A stretch of 64,000 bases of DNA from Jeotgalicoccus sp036782755. Lineage in GTDB: Bacteria; Bacillota; Bacilli; Staphylococcales; Salinicoccaceae. The stretch spans positions 39,867 to 103,866 of the forward strand of contig DAIPYL010000001.1 in the NCBI GenBank assembly GCA_036782755.1, read 5' to 3'. This document shows positions 25,510 through 32,944 of this stretch, in pieces (the first letter of the stretch is position 1; each line of letters opens with the position of its first letter). The notes beneath the pieces were generated by a model. That model did no database searches. It saw only the letters and a list, made by a program, of their open reading frames with translations, and was not told the origin of the DNA. The position numbers and the translations under genes were made by a program.

Positions 25510-25947
25510 ATGGAATTAGATTTTAACTTATACATGCAGGATTTAGTTCAGAATGCACGTAACGAATTAACTGAAGCAGGCTATACAGAAATGCTCACAC
25601 CTGACGATGTTGAATCACACTTAAACAAAGAGGGAACTGCGCTTGTTATGGTTAACTCTGTGTGCGGGTGTGCCGGCGGTATTGCACGCCCTGCAGCAAT
25701 TCATTCGTTAAACTACGACAAGCTTCCGGACCAGGTACTTACTGTATTTGCCGGTCAGGACAAAGAAGCAACTGAACAGATGCGCGACAAAGCACCTGAT
25801 TATTTACCATCATCTCCATCATTCGCGTTTTTCAAAGACGGTAAAATCGTCGACATGATCGAACGTCACCAAATTGAAGGCCATGAAATTATGAGCGTTA
25901 TTACAGGACTTCAAGCGTGGTTTGAAGAACACGGCAAAGAAGCATAA
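25510..25947 (+). CDS. brxB: Bacilliredoxin, BrxA/BrxB (YqiW) family
   Basis: 145-residue thioredoxin-fold protein with the characteristic CGC redox motif in SVCGCAGGIARPAA (Cys52 and Cys54) and FAGQDKEATEQMRDKAP. Bacilliredoxins remove bacillithiol from S-bacillithiolated proteins after oxidative stress. The location right after bfmBB matches B. subtilis yqiW (brxB). Start at ATG 25510 with AAAGGAG 8-9 bases upstream; nine earlier in-frame codons lack a site. Convergent with prli42. Confidence 0.93.
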   Translation: MELDFNLYMQDLVQNARNELTEAGYTEMLTPDDVESHLNKEGTALVMVNSVCGCAGGIARPAAIHSLNYDKLPDQVLTVFAGQDKEATEQMRDKAPDYLPSSPSFAFFKDGKIVDMIERHQIEGHEIMSVITGLQAWFEEHGKEA

Positions 25948-25953
25948 AAAAAG

Positions 25954-25994
25954 AAAACACCCTCAAATGGCAAACGCCAAAAGAGGGTGTTTTT
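25954..25994. terminator. Bidirectional terminator between brxB and prli42
   Basis: AAAACACCCTC pairs with GAGGGTGTTTT, with A-rich sequence before and T-run after, so it can end transcription from either side. Confidence 0.88.
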
Positions 25995-26008
25995 ATACTG
26001 ATATTTAA

Positions 26009-26110
26009 TTAGAATGAAGTTAAGTAGCTGACGCCCATTAAGAGGCCGGAAACTACGATGAGAATAACCATAAACCATATAATTAATCTCTGAACTTTTT
26101 TATTGCCCAT
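26009..26110 (-). CDS. prli42: Prli42-like stressosome-associated small membrane protein
   Basis: 33-residue protein of one basic N-terminal stretch (MGNKKVQRL) and one membrane segment (about residues 9-29), ending in YLTSF. Size, topology and composition match Prli42, a miniprotein that tethers the stressosome to the membrane in Listeria and is conserved in Firmicutes. The minus-strand ATG has AAAGGTGATGGG upstream. Assignment is by eye; another single-pass miniprotein is possible. Convergent with brxB and divergent from the M20 peptidase gene. Confidence 0.7.
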   Translation of the reverse strand: MGNKKVQRLIIWFMVILIVVSGLLMGVSYLTSF

Positions 26111-26195
26111 TTGCCCATCACCTTTAAGAATTTATTGTTATAATTAACTATACATGAATACAAAACAATATATCAACTGCTGGAGGCATATTTTT

Positions 26196-27320
26196 ATGAA
26201 TAAAGAACGTCTGACAGAACAATTTTTGGAAATCGTGCAAATCGACTCAGTATCGGGACAGGAACGCAAAGTTGCGGACTACCTGCTAAACCTTTTAAAT
26301 GAGCTGGAACTTGCCGGTTTCGAAGATGACACACAGGAAGTAACAGGCTACGGTGCAGGTAACTTAATCTTTACGCTGAAAGGCGAAGAAAATATTTCAC
26401 CGGTGGCATTTATGGTTCATATGGATACAGTAACTCCGGGAATCGGTGTTAAGCCGCATATCGAAGACGGTTACGTCTACAGCGACGGCACGACAATTTT
26501 AGGTGCTGACGATAAAGCGGGAATCTCTGCAATTATCGAAGCAGTGCGCGTGCTTAAAGAAGAAAACATTCCGCACGGCGACGTGGAAGTAATTATTACA
26601 GTCGGCGAGGAAACCGGCTTAATCGGAGCAAAAGCACTTGATATTAAAAACATTAAGAGTAAATTCGGCTACGCGGTAGACGGTACCGGCCAAGTTGGCA
26701 CAATCGTTAACCGCGCTCCGACACAGACTAAAATTAAAGCGACGATTTTCGGTAAAAAAGCACACGCTGGAATTGAACCTGAAAAAGGCATCAGTGCAAT
26801 TAATTTAGCTGCAAAAGCGATCAGCAAAATGAACCTTGGCCGCATCGATGAAGAAACAACATCAAACATCGGCACGATTAAAGGCGGTCAGGCGACGAAC
26901 ATCGTTGCAGACAAGGTGGAAATTTTAGCAGAAGTGCGCAGTTTATCAGATGAAAAACTGCATGCTGAATCCGATAAAATTAAAACAGCATTCGAAGAAA
27001 CAGCAGCAGAACTTGGCGGCAGCGCTGACGTGCAGGTAGACGTTATGTATCCGTCACTGCATGCACCAAAAGAAGACCCTGTAATTACAACAGCGGCTGC
27101 AGCAATTAAAAATATCGGCAGAGAAACTGACATCATCAGCCTCGGCGGCGGAAGCGACGGCAACATTTTCCACGGACAGGGCGTACCGACAGCAATTTTA
27201 GGTGTAGGATATGAATACATCCACACGACAAGCGAACGTATGCCGCTTGAAGAGCTGTACAAGATAACCGAGCTGATTGTTGAAATTGTTAAAGTTCATT
27301 ATGCAAATGAGAGTAAATAA
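26196..27320 (+). CDS. M20 family peptidase, PepT-like (YqjE)
   Basis: 374-residue di-zinc aminopeptidase of the tripeptidase T type. Metal and catalytic residues are visible: VHMDTVTPG (His, Asp), LGADDKAGISA (bridging Asp), TVGEETGLIGA (catalytic Glu and metal Glu), VDGTG, and the C-terminal YIHTTSERM (His). The dimerisation lid is about 180-290. ATG 26196 has GGAGG about 10 bases upstream; a 14-codon longer frame has none. Its place after brxB matches yqjE in B. subtilis. A strong terminator follows. Confidence 0.93.
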   Translation: MNKERLTEQFLEIVQIDSVSGQERKVADYLLNLLNELELAGFEDDTQEVTGYGAGNLIFTLKGEENISPVAFMVHMDTVTPGIGVKPHIEDGYVYSDGTTILGADDKAGISAIIEAVRVLKEENIPHGDVEVIITVGEETGLIGAKALDIKNIKSKFGYAVDGTGQVGTIVNRAPTQTKIKATIFGKKAHAGIEPEKGISAINLAAKAISKMNLGRIDEETTSNIGTIKGGQATNIVADKVEILAEVRSLSDEKLHAESDKIKTAFEETAAELGGSADVQVDVMYPSLHAPKEDPVITTAAAAIKNIGRETDIISLGGGSDGNIFHGQGVPTAILGVGYEYIHTTSERMPLEELYKITELIVEIVKVHYANESK

Positions 27321-27340
27321 TAGATTGATTTATTGATTGA

Positions 27341-27367
27341 ACCGGGACTTGAGTCCCGGTTTTTTTG
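27341..27367 (+). terminator. Terminator of the M20 peptidase gene
   Basis: Perfect 8-bp stem ACCGGGAC/GTCCCGGT with loop TTGA and T7 after it. Confidence 0.92.
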
Positions 27368-27388
27368 TGTTGATTTTGATGGTTGGAA

Positions 27389-28020
27389 GCTCTATGAAGG
27401 ACACTCATAGAGAGACGAAATCCTTAGGAGTTCTATGAAGAATGCTCATAGGAATCCAAAATCGTTAGAAGCTCTATGAAGAATGCTCATAGGAATCCGG
27501 AACCGCTGGAAGTTCTATGAACGCCACTCATAGGAATCCAAAACCGTCAGGAAATCTATNNNNNNNNNNNNNNNNNNNNNNNNNNNNNNNNNNNNNNNNN
27601 NNNNNNNNNNNNNNNNNNNNNNNNNNNNNNNNNNNNNNNNNNNNNNNNNNNNNNNNNNNGCTGGAAGTTCTATGAACGCCACTCATAGGAATCCAAAACC
27701 GTCAGGAAATCTATGAACTTCACTCATAGAACTTCTAACTGATTAATATTAATAATTAACCCGATGAAGAGCTCACGTTCGGTTGAAAATCATTATTAAA
27801 CCGGATGTGCACTCCATATCCGGCTGAATACATACAATCAACCGGATGTTTGATTGTCATGCGGTCGCAATCAGAGTATTAGCCGCATAAGACTCGCTCA
27901 TCGGGACAAACAGCAGCTTTCATCTCATCGAACAATCGACATTGGGTCAATCAATCTTAATCGTCTCATCGTGAGTGCCTCATTGAGACAAATAACTCTA
28001 TTCGTCTCATCGAAGTGCCG
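27389..28020. repeat. 41-bp tandem palindrome array 3 (D, C then A arms), with assembly gap
   Basis: Fills the 755-bp gene-free stretch between two convergent genes. D-type units (TCTATGAA-N5-CTCATAGGA) begin at 27391, 27432, 27473, 27514 and 27555, then after a 100-N gap at 27669 and 27710, all 41 bp apart. The next core comes 51 bp later (ATGAA at 27764). From there C-type units (CCGGATG-N9-CAT) follow at 27805, 27846 and 27887, then A-type units (CTCATCG-N9-CATTGAG) with cores at 27928, 27969 and 28010, again every 41 bp. At least 14 units are visible. Open frames crossing it have no codon pattern or start site and are not genes. Confidence 0.9.
27560..27659. other. Assembly gap (100 N) inside repeat array 3
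   Basis: Exactly 100 N. The 55 bases before the gap (27505-27559) are identical to the 55 bases from 27660, so the two contig ends overlap in repeat sequence and the real number of units is unknown. Confidence 0.95.
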
Positions 28021-28029
28021 CACAACACA

Positions 28030-28067
28030 AAAACCCGCTGAAAATCACAAGGATTTTCAGCGGGTTC
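28030..28067 (-). terminator. Terminator of the AraC-type regulator gene
   Basis: Perfect 14-bp stem ACCCGCTGAAAATC/GATTTTCAGCGGGT with a 5-base loop. On the minus strand it is followed by TTTTTGTG. It lies 8 bp past the regulator stop codon. Confidence 0.9.
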
Positions 28068-28075
28068 TTATAATC

Positions 28076-28921
28076 TTAATCATCCAGCGCCTGCCACACC
28101 TGTATTTTGGTTCCCAGGTCTTCAAATGAATAAGTGTGTTTAATTAATTCGAGTGAGAAGTCGCATGTCATGTTGACATCTTCTCTGAAGTGCCATCTGC
28201 GGAATATATATTCGTATACTTTATCGATTTCGACATCGGGTGCGCCTGATGTCTCGAATATTTCGTAGTTCATCGATTCTGTAAATGTTTCGTCAAACGG
28301 CGTGTGCTGATAGCTTGCTGTTCCGACGAATATTTCCATTTCACCGTCAACCACGCGTTCCTGTACAAATATTCCTTTAACAAAGCCGTCGTTGTAGCGC
28401 AGAATTTCATCGATCAGTCCGTCGCGTTCAAGTATTTTCAAAAACTTATACTTGTAGTCGGAGTGGTATGAATTGATATCAAAATACTGTGCAATACCGA
28501 TTAAACGGAAGCTTTCCACAAACGTGCGGTACGACGGGTATTTCGGTTTCTTCGTCGGCACAACTTCAAATGAAATGTAGTCCAGCAGATCGATTTTTTT
28601 AATATTGCGTTCTGTTTCGTGCACGGGAATACCGAATGTGCGCGTATAGATTTTCTTAAACTTATCCACGTCGCGGTAACCGTAATATTTAGTAATATCG
28701 ACAAGTCTGCGATGCCCCTGATATACTTCATACGCAATTTCCGTCATACAGCGTTTTTCCTGATACTGGGCCGGTGTCATTCCGACGAGCGATGTAAATA
28801 TCGTCATAAATGATTTCTGTTCCACGCCCATATTTTCCAAAACCTCACCGAAGTCTATTTTTTCTCTGAGGTGGTCTTCAATATATACGATGAATCTTTC
28901 TACAAATCTGATTGTTTCCAT
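28076..28921 (-). CDS. AraC-family transcriptional regulator with C-terminal effector-like domain
   Basis: 281 residues. The N-terminal ~100 residues look like a double helix-turn-helix of AraC type (phrases EDHLREKIDF, FMTIFTSLVGMTPAQY, YYGYRDVDKFKKIYTRTFG). The C-terminal ~160 residues resemble a GyrI/Rob-type small-molecule binding domain, with no second HTH. This N-terminal HTH order is that of Rob rather than AraC. Ligand and targets are unknown. The ATG at 28921 has TAGGTGAT upstream; 20 extra in-frame codons upstream lack a site. A regulator of this kind beside rnz also occurs in staphylococci. Confidence 0.8.
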   Translation of the reverse strand: METIRFVERFIVYIEDHLREKIDFGEVLENMGVEQKSFMTIFTSLVGMTPAQYQEKRCMTEIAYEVYQGHRRLVDITKYYGYRDVDKFKKIYTRTFGIPVHETERNIKKIDLLDYISFEVVPTKKPKYPSYRTFVESFRLIGIAQYFDINSYHSDYKYKFLKILERDGLIDEILRYNDGFVKGIFVQERVVDGEMEIFVGTASYQHTPFDETFTESMNYEIFETSGAPDVEIDKVYEYIFRRWHFREDVNMTCDFSLELIKHTYSFEDLGTKIQVWQALDD

Positions 28922-28990
28922 GTAATCACCTATACTTATTGTACTCTTATTTATTATTCCACCCGCGGCTGAAAAACACAACTGATTATA

Positions 28991-28999
28991 TGATATAAT
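28991..28999 (+). promoter_or_regulatory. Extended -10 promoter of rnz
   Basis: TGATATAAT (TGn plus perfect -10) 27 bp before the rnz ATG; no clear -35, as is common with extended -10 promoters. Confidence 0.55.
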
Positions 29000-29026
29000 A
29001 AAGCAATTAATTAGCGAGGTGTCGAA

Positions 29027-29953
29027 ATGAAATTTACTGTTTTGGGCTCGGGTGCCGGGCTCCCGTCTAAAGATAGAAATACGCAGAGTTTTGTCATTGA
29101 CTGCGTGCTTGAATATAATGAATATATTTTAATCGATGCCGGTGAAGCTCTGCAGCACCGCATCCTTCATACTCATATTAAACCATCTAAAATAAAAAAC
29201 ATATTTATTACGCATCTTCACGGCGATCATATTTTCGGCCTCCCCGGATTTTTATCGTCGAGAGCGTTCCAGGGCGGAGAAGGTATACCGCTTAAAATCT
29301 ACGGTCCGAAAGGTCTCGCCGAGTGGATTGAAACGACGTTCCGAATCTCGGAAAGTACGCTGAATTATCCGCTGGACATTATCGAAGTTGAGCCCGGTAT
29401 GAATATCCGTCTGAATAATTTTAACGTTCATGTAATTCCATTATCTCATGGTATTCAGTCTTACGCTTATATTTTTAAAGAAGATAATCAGATCGGTGAA
29501 CTCCAGACTGATAAACTTCGCGAACTCGGGTTAAAACCGGGACCGGTTTACGGTGAAATTAAAGCGAGTGAAACGTTTACTCATGACGGTAAAACTTACG
29601 AAACGTCAGACTTCATCGGCGAAACAATTGAGGGCCGTAAAATTACAGTACACGGTGATACGCGCTTAAACAGCAGTGAAGAGTACCTGGATTCAATCAG
29701 AGATTCAGACCTGCTCGTGCACGAAGCGACATTTTTAAATAATGAAAAAGAAAAAGCACATGATTATTTCCATTCGGAAATTAACCATGTGCTCGATGTA
29801 TTTAAAGATGTGAACTATAAGCAGCTGTTAATCGTTCATATAAGCAGCCGCTATACGGATGAGAATATTAAAGAAATCAGCGCTTCGCTGGAAGGGCGGG
29901 CAGTTATTGCTTATGACTATTTCGAACTTCCCATCCCGCGTAACGTGAAATAA
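29027..29953 (+). CDS. rnz: Ribonuclease Z (tRNA 3' endonuclease)
   Basis: 308-residue metallo-beta-lactamase fold RNase Z that trims 3' trailers from CCA-less tRNA precursors. Zinc ligands: THLHGDHIFGLPG (HxHxDH), IPLSHGIQSY (His), HGDTRLN (Asp) and IVHISSRY (His); the exosite insertion is present at about 150-200. GCGAGGTG precedes the ATG. The last 50 bp overlap the end of the convergent yqkD-like gene. Confidence 0.95.
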   Translation: MKFTVLGSGAGLPSKDRNTQSFVIDCVLEYNEYILIDAGEALQHRILHTHIKPSKIKNIFITHLHGDHIFGLPGFLSSRAFQGGEGIPLKIYGPKGLAEWIETTFRISESTLNYPLDIIEVEPGMNIRLNNFNVHVIPLSHGIQSYAYIFKEDNQIGELQTDKLRELGLKPGPVYGEIKASETFTHDGKTYETSDFIGETIEGRKITVHGDTRLNSSEEYLDSIRDSDLLVHEATFLNNEKEKAHDYFHSEINHVLDVFKDVNYKQLLIVHISSRYTDENIKEISASLEGRAVIAYDYFELPIPRNVK

Positions 29954-30848
29954 AATCTGCGACCGTCTGACGGTACATTTTCGGATTGCGATTGTAGCTT
30001 TCTACATGATTGCCGCGTTCCGGATACCACTGTTCTTTCGGTCCTTTTTTCTTGTTATAGAGTTCTTGTGACGATTCATACGGAATAAATGAATCGCGTT
30101 TTGAATGAATAAACAAGACAGGCTGCTCAATTTTATCGACCACTTTAATCGGTGATACATGGTACAGGCTGAATTTACTGCGCACTTTTAAAAATACGTA
30201 AGTAAACAAGAGGACTGCCGGTGATGCGACACGCGAGTACGAAGAATAGATGTGTGCAAGCTGATCTCTGAACTTCGCAAATGAAGCATCTGAAATATAG
30301 AACTTTGCTTTGTTCGACAGTTCTCCTGCATAAAGCAGTGTCGTTGCCGCACCCATTGATTCACCGTGAACTCCGAATTCGATATCATCACCGTAGTTTT
30401 CAAGCAGGTATTCAATGACTGTTTCAAGGTCGAATTTTTCATAGAAACCGTAAGTTGAATCCACACCGCCTGAATTGCCGTGACGGCGTGCGTCATAAAC
30501 AACACAGTTGAAGCCCATATCCTTAAACAGGTTAACGTACTTTGTTGAGCTGAGTTTGTTTTCCGACACACCGTGACAGATGACCATCCATTTATTCGTA
30601 GTATTCGGGTAAATGAATGAAGCACTGATATCGTAGCCGAATCTTGACGGCACGTTCACGATGTCTTTTGGAAGTTTATCGTATTCCTCCATATTCATGC
30701 GCTTGGCACGTGTTTCGCGGCGTTTAATAATTTCCACGTCGCGCAGCTTGAAAAACATAATCTGGCTCGAGGCGAAGTAGCCGAGCGATATAAAGAGCAC
30801 AGCTGCTGAAGTGAAGAGGGCAGCAAGCCATTTGGAAAAAGTTTTCAT
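29904..30848 (-). CDS. Membrane-anchored alpha/beta hydrolase (YqkD-like)
   Basis: 314 residues: one N-terminal membrane segment (about 6-30), then an alpha/beta hydrolase domain. The triad is visible: nucleophile Ser in VHGESMGAATTL, Asp in HSKRDSFIPYE, His in RGNHVESYN. It resembles B. subtilis YqkD; the substrate is unknown (esterase or peptidase). Start chosen at ATG 30848 with TGGAGGA 6 bases upstream. Its 3' end overlaps the rnz 3' end by 50 bp without any terminator between them. Confidence 0.88.
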   Translation of the reverse strand: MKTFSKWLAALFTSAAVLFISLGYFASSQIMFFKLRDVEIIKRRETRAKRMNMEEYDKLPKDIVNVPSRFGYDISASFIYPNTTNKWMVICHGVSENKLSSTKYVNLFKDMGFNCVVYDARRHGNSGGVDSTYGFYEKFDLETVIEYLLENYGDDIEFGVHGESMGAATTLLYAGELSNKAKFYISDASFAKFRDQLAHIYSSYSRVASPAVLLFTYVFLKVRSKFSLYHVSPIKVVDKIEQPVLFIHSKRDSFIPYESSQELYNKKKGPKEQWYPERGNHVESYNRNPKMYRQTVADFISRYAGWEVRNSHKQ

Positions 30849-30961
30849 TGGAATCCTCCATTCTTTCTGACACACATTATTATATCACCTGTAATTATTT
30901 TTCAAATCGTTATTTTTACAATATAATATGATATATTTAGAATAACTATTGAAAAGCGGTG

Positions 30962-31513
30962 ATGACTATTTCCAACGAACATTTAATCGAAAATACACGG
31001 TCCAGTGAAGATATATACGATGGTAAAATTATCGACGTTAAAAAACTGACCGTCGAACTTCCGAACGGCAAAGAAGCATACAGGGAAGTCGTATACCATA
31101 AAGGTGCTGTCGCTGTAATCGCGGTGGACAGTGAATTTATGTATTTTGTCAAACAGTTCAGAATCTCAACTGAAGAAGTACTGCTGGAAGTACCTGCAGG
31201 AAAAATTGAAATTGATGAACATCCCGATGAAACAGTGAAGAAAGAATTAAAAGAAGAAATCGGCGGAGAGTCGGACAGCATTAAAAAGCTCTACGAATTT
31301 TACGTATCACCCGGATTCTCAAATGAATTGATTCATCTGTATGAAGCATCAGACGTTTCATTTAGTGATTCTCAATTAGAAGAAGATGAATTTCTCGATA
31401 TTGTAAAAATTCCGCTGACGGAATTACAAGAAAGAATGCATAAGGGCGAGTTCAGAGACGGTAAAACACTGGTTGCGGTACACCATGTGCTTCTGTCGAA
31501 CGGTTATTTATAA
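30962..31513 (+). CDS. nudF: ADP-ribose pyrophosphatase (Nudix hydrolase)
   Basis: 183 residues, typical of the NudF/YqkG group that hydrolyses ADP-ribose to AMP and ribose 5-phosphate. The Nudix box begins at AGKIEIDEHPDE and ends KKELKEEIGG: the G and E positions fit Gx5Ex7REUxEExGU, but the first Arg is Lys and the final hydrophobic residue is Gly. The metal-binding Glu residues are kept. The start is ATG 30962 or the adjacent GTG 30959; the upstream GAAAAGCGGTG is a poor guide. Upstream of fur, as in Bacillus and staphylococci. Confidence 0.9.
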   Translation: MTISNEHLIENTRSSEDIYDGKIIDVKKLTVELPNGKEAYREVVYHKGAVAVIAVDSEFMYFVKQFRISTEEVLLEVPAGKIEIDEHPDETVKKELKEEIGGESDSIKKLYEFYVSPGFSNELIHLYEASDVSFSDSQLEEDEFLDIVKIPLTELQERMHKGEFRDGKTLVAVHHVLLSNGYL

Positions 31514-31528
31514 TCATTACAAATAACT

Positions 31529-31564
31529 TTGAAAAATGTACTTTCTTATGTATAATTGTTATCA
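31529..31564 (+). promoter_or_regulatory. fur promoter with overlapping Fur/PerR-type box
   Basis: TTGAAA (31529-31534), 16-bp spacer, TATAAT (31551-31556). Overlapping the -10 is GTATAAT-T-GTTATCA (31550-31564), which matches the 7-1-7 Fur/PerR operator at 11 of 14 arm positions. This predicts autoregulation of fur or control by PerR. Confidence 0.6.
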
Positions 31565-31594
31565 ATAAGATTACGAAAGTTGGAAGGTGCAGTT

Positions 31595-32053
31595 GTGGAA
31601 AAAAGAATTGAGCGAATAAAAGAAGCATTACACGATGCTCGGTATAAACTAACTCCACAGCGGGAAGTCACTGTGAGAGTATTGCTTGAAAATGAAAGCT
31701 CTCATTTGAGTGCTGAAGATGTTTTTATGAAAGTTAAAGATAAGTATCCGGAAATCGGACTGGCAACAGTATACCGTACACTTGAGCTTTTAAATGAACT
31801 GAATGTACTCGACAAGGTGAATTTTGGCGACGGTGTTTCAAGATATGACCTCAGAAAAGAAGGTGCACAGCACTTTCATCATCATTTAATTTGCATACAT
31901 TGCGGTTCGGTGGAAGAAGTTGAAGAAGATTTACTGACGGATGTTGAGAAAATCGTCACACGCGATTTTGATTTCGACATTATCGATCACCGTTTAACAT
32001 TCCACGGTATTTGCAAATTGTGCAAAGGGAAAGAAGGAAACACAGATGCTTAA
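31595..32053 (+). CDS. fur: Fur family ferric uptake regulator
   Basis: 152 residues. Winged helix N-terminal domain with LTPQREVTVRVLLEN and the recognition helix IGLATVYRTLELL; C-terminal metal-binding domain with HFHHHLICIHCG (His cluster and first CxxC) and ICKLC (second CxxC, structural zinc). The genomic order fur-xerD-deoB identifies it as Fur rather than Zur or PerR, though the protein alone would not. The start is GTG 31595 with TGGAAGGTG 6 bases upstream. It overlaps xerD by 8 bp. Confidence 0.92.
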   Translation: MEKRIERIKEALHDARYKLTPQREVTVRVLLENESSHLSAEDVFMKVKDKYPEIGLATVYRTLELLNELNVLDKVNFGDGVSRYDLRKEGAQHFHHHLICIHCGSVEEVEEDLLTDVEKIVTRDFDFDIIDHRLTFHGICKLCKGKEGNTDA

Positions 32054-32933
32054 CCGTTATATCGATGAATACTTAACGTATTTAAAAATCGAGCGTGGTT
32101 TAAGTGATGCATCAATATCATCATACAAACAGGATTTAAAACAATACAGTCAATATTTAACTGATGAAAATGTTACGGGTGTCGAGCATATTACGACAGA
32201 AATCCTCGTAACATTTTTACAGTTTTTATCAGAAAACGGCAAGAGCAATAAAACGATCAGACGTGTGCAGTCGACACTCAGAAACTTTCATCAGTTTTTG
32301 CAGCTGGAGCAGGTTATCGATACGAATCCTGCACTCAGACTGAACACGCCTAAAGAAGAGCGGGAGCTGCCGGTGGTCCTGACCGTTGAAGAAATGGAAA
32401 CGCTGCTGCATTCTCCGGACTCAACCGCACAGGGCATACGCGACAATGCGATTATGGAACTCCTTTATGCCAGCGGGCTAAGAGTGAGTGAGCTGATTAA
32501 TTTAAAGCTCAGCGATCTGAATCTGGAAATGGGTTTTATTCATGTATACGGCAAGGGTGACAAGGAAAGAATTGTGCCGACGACCGAATATGTGGCGGAT
32601 AAATTAAATAATTATATAAAAAATCAGCGTTTAACGTTATTAAAGCACGAAAATACTGATATACTGTTCCTTACGAACAGAGGTAAAGGATTCACCCGTC
32701 AGGGATTATGGAAGACGATTAAAAAGTATGTGCTGATCAGCGGCATCAATAAAAACATTACGCCGCATACGTTCAGACATTCATTTGCAACGCATTTAAT
32801 CGAAAACGGCGCGGATCTCCGTGCTGTGCAGGAAATGCTCGGTCATTCCGATATTTCAACTACACAGGTGTACACCCAAATCTCTGCGACAAAAATCAGA
32901 GAAATGTATAAGCAGTTCCATCCAAGAAAGTAG
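32046..32933 (+). CDS. xerD: Site-specific tyrosine recombinase XerD
   Basis: 295 residues. N-terminal SAM-like core-binding domain (about 1-90) and catalytic domain with the R-K-H-R-H-Y set: Arg in ASGLRVSEL, HTFRHSFATHL (His, Arg), LGHSDISTTQVYTQI (His, catalytic Tyr). With XerC it resolves chromosome dimers at dif. ATG overlaps the end of fur; deoB follows after 11 bp. Confidence 0.94.
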   Translation: MLNRYIDEYLTYLKIERGLSDASISSYKQDLKQYSQYLTDENVTGVEHITTEILVTFLQFLSENGKSNKTIRRVQSTLRNFHQFLQLEQVIDTNPALRLNTPKEERELPVVLTVEEMETLLHSPDSTAQGIRDNAIMELLYASGLRVSELINLKLSDLNLEMGFIHVYGKGDKERIVPTTEYVADKLNNYIKNQRLTLLKHENTDILFLTNRGKGFTRQGLWKTIKKYVLISGINKNITPHTFRHSFATHLIENGADLRAVQEMLGHSDISTTQVYTQISATKIREMYKQFHPRK

Positions 32934-32944
32934 GTAAATTTATT

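Noticed and set aside
27389..28020. CRISPR array
   Set aside because: The whole period is 41 bp with no constant repeat alternating with unique spacers; the units are palindromic throughout and no cas gene is near.
27854..28129. 91-residue ORF in array 3
   Set aside because: It consists of repeat sequence, runs into the end of the AraC-type gene and has no start signals.
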